NCBI GenBank assembly: GCA_001917995.1
Contig: MNFB01000046.1
Coordinates: forward strand, 1 to 39,797
Source: Thaumarchaeota archaeon 13_1_40CM_4_38_7
Lineage (GTDB): Archaea; Thermoproteota; Nitrososphaeria; Nitrososphaerales; Nitrosopumilaceae
Length of the DNA: 39,797 bases
Reading direction: 5' to 3'
Shown: positions 37,413-39,797 of the stretch, piece after piece
How positions within the stretch are numbered: the first letter of the stretch is position 1
How the letters are laid out: the number at the start of each line of letters is the position of its first letter
Notes under the pieces: generated by a model
What the model saw: only the letters and a program-made list of their open reading frames with translations
What the model was told of the DNA's origin: nothing
Databases searched by the model: none
Translations under genes and position numbers: made by a program

Positions 37413-38083
37413 CAACCTAAACTCCTTATCAGAGGAATCAGGTCTTTTTTGACGCAAACTATCATGGGTGTGTCTACTTTTACATATCCGCTGACACGGG
37501 TTTCTCTCAAGTCCATTATCAAATCTTGAAACTTGTGTAGGTCATCTGTTTCAAAAGCAAGCATAAAGTCTTCATCATGAATTCCAAATGAGTATGTCGT
37601 GTTTAGTTTAACCTCGGGGTATTTTCTTCCAGCTTCAATATGTTCTGTCATCATTTCTTTTCTCTTCTCTAACGATAACAGATACCATTCTCGCGTTTTA
37701 ATGAAAGGGTACACTATGGCATACTTTTTTTGTTCCTCACCAGCAAGCCAGCCGTGTCCCGCTGGGCTGTTTGTATAGATTGATGGTCTGGTACTTGACA
37801 TATACACGTGTGTGGGATTGATATATTTTCCAAAAACTGTAAGGTATAATTTTGAGACAACGTCTTGAATCTTTTCAACTGATTCCGAAGCAAACCATAA
37901 TAGAAATTCTGCATCATCTCGTAATCCCAGAGTGGAATATGCTCTGTACAATATCTGCGAATTCCTAAGAATGTTCTCGACTTCTTTTGCTGATTCTTCT
38001 TTTGCAAGATCGGCCATCCAACGCCATTTTGGGTCTACCTTGAAGAAGGAGAAATTGAAAAAATATCTTATAGGCTCACTCAT
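37412..38083 (-). CDS. Chlorite dismutase/HemQ-family haem protein
   Basis: A 223-residue Cld/HemQ-family protein. YAIVYPFIKTREWYLLSLEK then RKEMMTEHIEAGRKYPEVKL and NTTYSFGIHDEDFMLAFETD reproduce the conserved central blocks of the HemQ-like (coproheme decarboxylase) branch. The N-terminal ferredoxin-like half is MSEPIRYFFNFSFFKVDPKW. Characterised HemQ proteins decarboxylate coprohaem to haem b, while true chlorite dismutases degrade chlorite; archaeal members are less well understood. It is first in an operon with DUF1802 and an aldo/keto reductase, and has a TATA box 28 nt before the ATG. It lies about 2 kb from the sirohaem-pathway genes. Confidence 0.88.
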   Translation of the reverse strand: MSEPIRYFFNFSFFKVDPKWRWMADLAKEESAKEVENILRNSQILYRAYSTLGLRDDAEFLLWFASESVEKIQDVVSKLYLTVFGKYINPTHVYMSSTRPSIYTNSPAGHGWLAGEEQKKYAIVYPFIKTREWYLLSLEKRKEMMTEHIEAGRKYPEVKLNTTYSFGIHDEDFMLAFETDDLHKFQDLIMDLRETRVSGYVKVDTPMIVCVKKDLIPLIRSLG

Positions 38084-38107
38084 GGTGTCTTAATCTATTA
38101 TGACCTT

Positions 38108-38115
38108 ATTTAAAA
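38108..38115 (-). promoter_or_regulatory. TATA box of the HemQ operon
   Basis: Minus-strand TTTTTAAATA is centred 28 nt before the ATG at 38083. Confidence 0.65.
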
Positions 38116-38180
38116 ATCTCATCAGATTATTTCATGGTGGCAACAATTACGATGGTTTCTGTCAAGCAGAGAATCAATGA

Positions 38181-38189
38181 TATATTAAT
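38181..38189 (+). promoter_or_regulatory. TATA box of the 32-residue membrane peptide
   Basis: TATATTAAT is centred 30 nt before the ATG at 38215, allowing a leader of only a few bases. Confidence 0.55.
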
Positions 38190-38214
38190 TAGATAAGCAA
38201 TTAACCCTCAAAAC

Positions 38215-38313
38215 ATGAAAAGAAAGAACATTCTCATAATAGGAATGGGCTCCATTTTTAGCGCTTTCACAATTGTAATGATCCTTCTTGTTCTAGGGGC
38301 TTTTTCATCATAA
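38215..38313 (+). CDS. 32-residue single-span membrane peptide
   Basis: Too short for ordinary ORF detection. It reads MKRKNILIIGMGSIFSAFTI then VMILLVLGAFSS: a short basic N-terminus and one hydrophobic helix filling the rest. It has a TATA box 30 nt upstream and a 6-bp hairpin right after the stop, so it looks like an independent small gene. Possible roles are a subunit of a membrane complex or a regulatory peptide; nothing in the sequence decides. It sits alone between the HemQ operon and the PAP2 phosphatase, facing the latter. Confidence 0.6.
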   Translation: MKRKNILIIGMGSIFSAFTIVMILLVLGAFSS

Positions 38314-38331
38314 ACCGAATCTACCTCGGTT
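38313..38331 (+). terminator. Hairpin after the membrane peptide
   Basis: AACCGA pairs with TCGGTT across a 7-nt loop, starting at the last base of the stop codon. No long T run follows, so this could be a terminator or a stabilising 3' hairpin. Confidence 0.4.
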
Positions 38332-38383
38332 AAGAGCAGAAATAGATTGAAGATTTGAATTAAACCTCAATAAAGACTTGGAA

Positions 38384-39037
38384 TTAAATGGGTTTCTTCT
38401 TTCCCATTGAATCAATGCGTGAAAATATCGGCGTCATGTACTTGCTTGATGCAATCACAGCAAGACTAACAGCTGTACCCCATAACAGGCCACCAACAAC
38501 ATCTAGCGGATAATGAGCGCCAACATATATCATTGAATACATTACGGTTATTGCCTCAGCGGTTAACAATAATGAAATAATTTTTTGTTTTCCTTGATTA
38601 TATCGTAGCAGCATGATCAAAGCACCAGCAGATACAACTAGCGAGTGACCAGATGGAAACGCGGGTTCGCCTTCTGGCGCTTTGTACAGGAGATTATCTG
38701 GTGATAAAGGAGTAGGTCTTGGTCTACCTATTTCATCTTTAAGTAGATAACCTGTTGGAATCAATATCAAAAATGCTATAATGAGCAAGACTGCAGTCTT
38801 TCTTTCTTGATTTTTTCCAAATACTAGTAAAAGTATAATCGTTCCACCCCATACAACTTCCCTACCATACTGGGTAAATGTGACCAATATTTTATTCAAA
38901 ATCTGGATATGAGAACCGTTGATGCTGTCAAAAACAGACAGATCCCATTTCATAACTGAATCGTTGGTTGTGATAATCAATGAGGCAAGTATAGCAAATC
39001 CTAAAAATAGTAACCCACTTGCTATGGCATATTTCAT
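38384..39037 (-). CDS. PAP2-family membrane phosphatase
   Basis: A 217-residue type 2 phosphatidic-acid-phosphatase-like protein with about six membrane segments. The three catalytic motifs are in order: KDEIGRPRPTPL (K-x6-RP), PAFPSGHSLVVSAGA (P-S-G-H) and VGAHYPLDVVGG (S/G-R/A-x5-H-x3-D, here G-A-H-Y-P-x-D). Substrates may be lipid phosphates such as polyprenyl pyrophosphate, which would recycle the lipid carrier for glycosylation. The ATG has a TATA box 27 nt upstream. It is a monocistronic gene. Confidence 0.9.
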   Translation of the reverse strand: MKYAIASGLLFLGFAILASLIITTNDSVMKWDLSVFDSINGSHIQILNKILVTFTQYGREVVWGGTIILLLVFGKNQERKTAVLLIIAFLILIPTGYLLKDEIGRPRPTPLSPDNLLYKAPEGEPAFPSGHSLVVSAGALIMLLRYNQGKQKIISLLLTAEAITVMYSMIYVGAHYPLDVVGGLLWGTAVSLAVIASSKYMTPIFSRIDSMGKKKPI

Positions 39038-39266
39038 TTATGGTAGGGTTTGAACTTACAATATAAAATGTAGGTGGTTCAATAGACCAGACACCAGTGG
39101 AAAAAGCTCGGATTAATCTAGACTTGGGTCAAAATAGGATTGAAAGTCTAATGAAATTAGCTTCAAAAACAGCAATATAAAAAACCCATAAGTCAAATAA
39201 TAGTTCCGCGTAGCGTAATGATCAACTGACGATCAATGTTAAATGTTTGGGGTAATTCTATAAAAC
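39038..39266. other. Non-coding stretch with unexplained structure
   Basis: The longest stretch without a recognised gene. It contains the PAP2 promoter, an inverted repeat TAGACTT/AAGTCTA (39119-39125 with 39144-39150), a small CTAAT-gaa-ATTAG hairpin at 39149-39161, and a + strand TATA-like CAATATAAAA (about 39173) not at leaderless distance from any ORF. A TGATC/GATCA hairpin follows at about 39219-39236. No tRNA or C/D guide could be built. A small RNA or a leader of the zinc-ribbon gene is possible. Confidence 0.35.
39059..39070 (-). promoter_or_regulatory. TATA box of the PAP2 phosphatase
   Basis: Minus-strand CATTTTATATTG is centred 27 nt before the ATG at 39037. Confidence 0.65.
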
Positions 39267-39500
39267 ATGTTAACAACATTCGCCTTACGAATAATACCAA
39301 AACCCGTTGAGGGCACTAGAGTTGTAATGGTATGGACTGGCGGTTTACCATTTGATGCTTTCATGAAAGGTGGGGGTGAAACCACATGTACATGTGGGAA
39401 CTGCGGAATTTCTCTCCTCAAAAATGTGAATTATGACAATATACACAATATCGTATACAAATGCCCGATTTGTATGTCATATAATGAAACTCATATTTGA
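39267..39500 (+). CDS. Zinc-ribbon protein, function unknown
   Basis: A 77-residue frame. The C-terminal part TTCTCGNCGISLLKN then VVYKCPICMSYN-like sequence (IVYKCPICMSYNETHI) has two C-x2-C knuckles about 20 residues apart, a zinc ribbon. The segment before it is Gly-rich (VWTGGLPFDAFMKGGGETT). The start is uncertain: ATG at 39267 gives MLTTFALRIIP, while ATG at 39327 (MVWTGGLPFD) would give 57 residues. A TCTATAAAAC element at about 39257-39265 is too close for the first ATG but would give a short leader for the second. I do not recognise the family. Confidence 0.6.
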   Translation: MLTTFALRIIPKPVEGTRVVMVWTGGLPFDAFMKGGGETTCTCGNCGISLLKNVNYDNIHNIVYKCPICMSYNETHI

Positions 39501-39583
39501 AAGAAATCCCAAACCCCGAATTGAACAGGGAGAAGTTTTTGAGGTTGAACCCCGTTTTCTGAACAGAAGTTGCCATCAAAACA

Positions 39584-39593
39584 CTTATTATTT
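39584..39593 (+). promoter_or_regulatory. TATA box of the OB-fold gene
   Basis: CTTATTATTT is centred about 27 nt before the ATG at 39615. Confidence 0.6.
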
Positions 39594-39614
39594 GAACGTG
39601 GAAAATTTTGCTAC

Positions 39615-39797
39615 ATGCCAACCATAGATCAACTAAACAAACCACAGAACAGACTCGAACCAGTAGAAGGAGTCATAGATACCATTGGTGAACCACGAAC
39701 TGTAAACCTTAGAACTGGAGGGCAGGCTCAAGTCGCAGATGCAATACTAAAAGACGATACCGGCCAGATCAAGCTTACCTTATGGGATGCTCAGATT
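39615..39797 (+). CDS. OB-fold nucleic-acid-binding protein, N-terminal part (3' end outside window)
   Basis: The frame opens with ATG at 39615 and runs off the window after 61 codons: MPTIDQLNKPQNRLEPVEGV, then DTIGEPRTVNLRTGGQAQVA and DAILKDDTGQIKLTLWDAQI. The V-x-G-x-I ... V-A-D-A-x-L-x-D-D-T-G-x-I-x-L-x-L-W pattern is the OB-fold of archaeal RPA/SSB-type single-stranded DNA-binding proteins. Whether further OB-folds or a zinc finger follow cannot be seen. A TATA box at leaderless spacing supports the start. Confidence 0.8.
   Translation, partial: MPTIDQLNKPQNRLEPVEGVIDTIGEPRTVNLRTGGQAQVADAILKDDTGQIKLTLWDAQI

Noticed and set aside
37413-37457. Fifteen-codon upstream extension of the DUF1802 gene
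   Set aside because: The extension lies inside hemQ; the ATG sharing a base with the hemQ stop starts exactly at the conserved domain.
39076-39088. GGTTCAATAGACC, resembling a tRNA T-arm/B-box
   Set aside because: No acceptor, D or anticodon stems can be built around it, so a tRNA gene or remnant is not supported.
39433-39627. 64-codon plus-strand frame after the zinc-ribbon gene
   Set aside because: It overlaps the zinc-ribbon gene in another frame and covers the OB-fold promoter; no motif.
1-39797. CRISPR arrays, insertion sequences, integrases, prophage or toxin-antitoxin genes
   Set aside because: No direct-repeat array, transposase motif, phage gene or toxin-antitoxin pair was seen; all gene content is housekeeping or small unknown proteins.

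Overview
The window is archaeal and almost certainly from a Nitrososphaerota (Thaumarchaeota) genome, most likely an AT-rich group I.1a (Nitrosopumilales-type) lineage. The evidence is archaeal/eukaryotic-type information genes (TFB, GAR1, SRP54, SRP19, S8e, S24e, S27ae, aIF5A, Pus10, diphthamide ligase), tRNAs with introns at the canonical 37/38 site, a box C/D guide RNA, promoters whose TATA box lies 24-30 nt before the start codon (leaderless mRNAs), a GHMP-type shikimate kinase, and the DnaJ-ferredoxin fusion known from Thaumarchaeota. No plasmid, phage, IS element or CRISPR array is visible. The window reads as dense core chromosome.

Layout. 1-7176 is an aromatic amino acid cluster on the + strand: aroE (cut by the window edge), aroK, aroA, a GNAT gene on the other strand, aroC, a chorismate mutase-aminotransferase fusion, tyrA and a NUDIX hydrolase. 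7159-11006 holds thiC and the thiD-thiN fusion with a secreted protein between them. 11054-16271 carries sugar and central metabolism: a nucleotidyltransferase, a GNA1-like acetyltransferase, GalT, an FKBP isomerase and ApgM. 16357-22489 holds translation and targeting genes: S24e, S27ae, an HExxH protein, Pus10, DnaJ-Fer, SRP54, Dph6, a 37-residue zinc ribbon, a box C/D sRNA and aIF5A. 22587-30407 has tRNA-Tyr, an Lrp regulator, a TPR-receiver protein, ScpA/ScpB, S8e, SRP19, GAR1, TFB, a CheY-like protein, SufC and tRNA-Leu. 30589-38083 has a C2H2 microprotein, an HD hydrolase and a haem region: HemB, HemA, SirC and the divergent AhbA-AhbB fusion, then an AKR, a DUF1802 protein and a HemQ-family protein. 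The end carries a 32-residue membrane peptide, a PAP2 phosphatase, a zinc-ribbon protein and the start of an OB-fold protein.

Functional picture. The aro genes take dehydroshikimate to chorismate and on to the prephenate/arogenate branch. HemA, HemB, SirC and AhbAB together indicate tetrapyrrole synthesis through sirohaem (the alternative haem route), with a Cld/HemQ-family protein close by. ThiC and ThiDN make and join the pyrimidine part of thiamine.

Most notable observations: (i) an unannotated 66-nt box C/D sRNA at 22012-22077 (-) whose D guide matches the anticodon arm expected for elongator tRNA-Met and puts the methylation on the wobble C34; (ii) hemA has no ATG, GTG or TTG upstream of its catalytic Cys, and a CTG start overlapping the upstream stop codon (CTGA) would put that Cys at residue 50; (iii) genes too short for ordinary ORF calling, at 37, 40 and 32 residues, each with a well placed TATA box; (iv) several domain fusions (CM-aminotransferase, AhbA-AhbB, DnaJ-ferredoxin, ThiD-ThiN). 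No previously unknown multi-gene system is evident.
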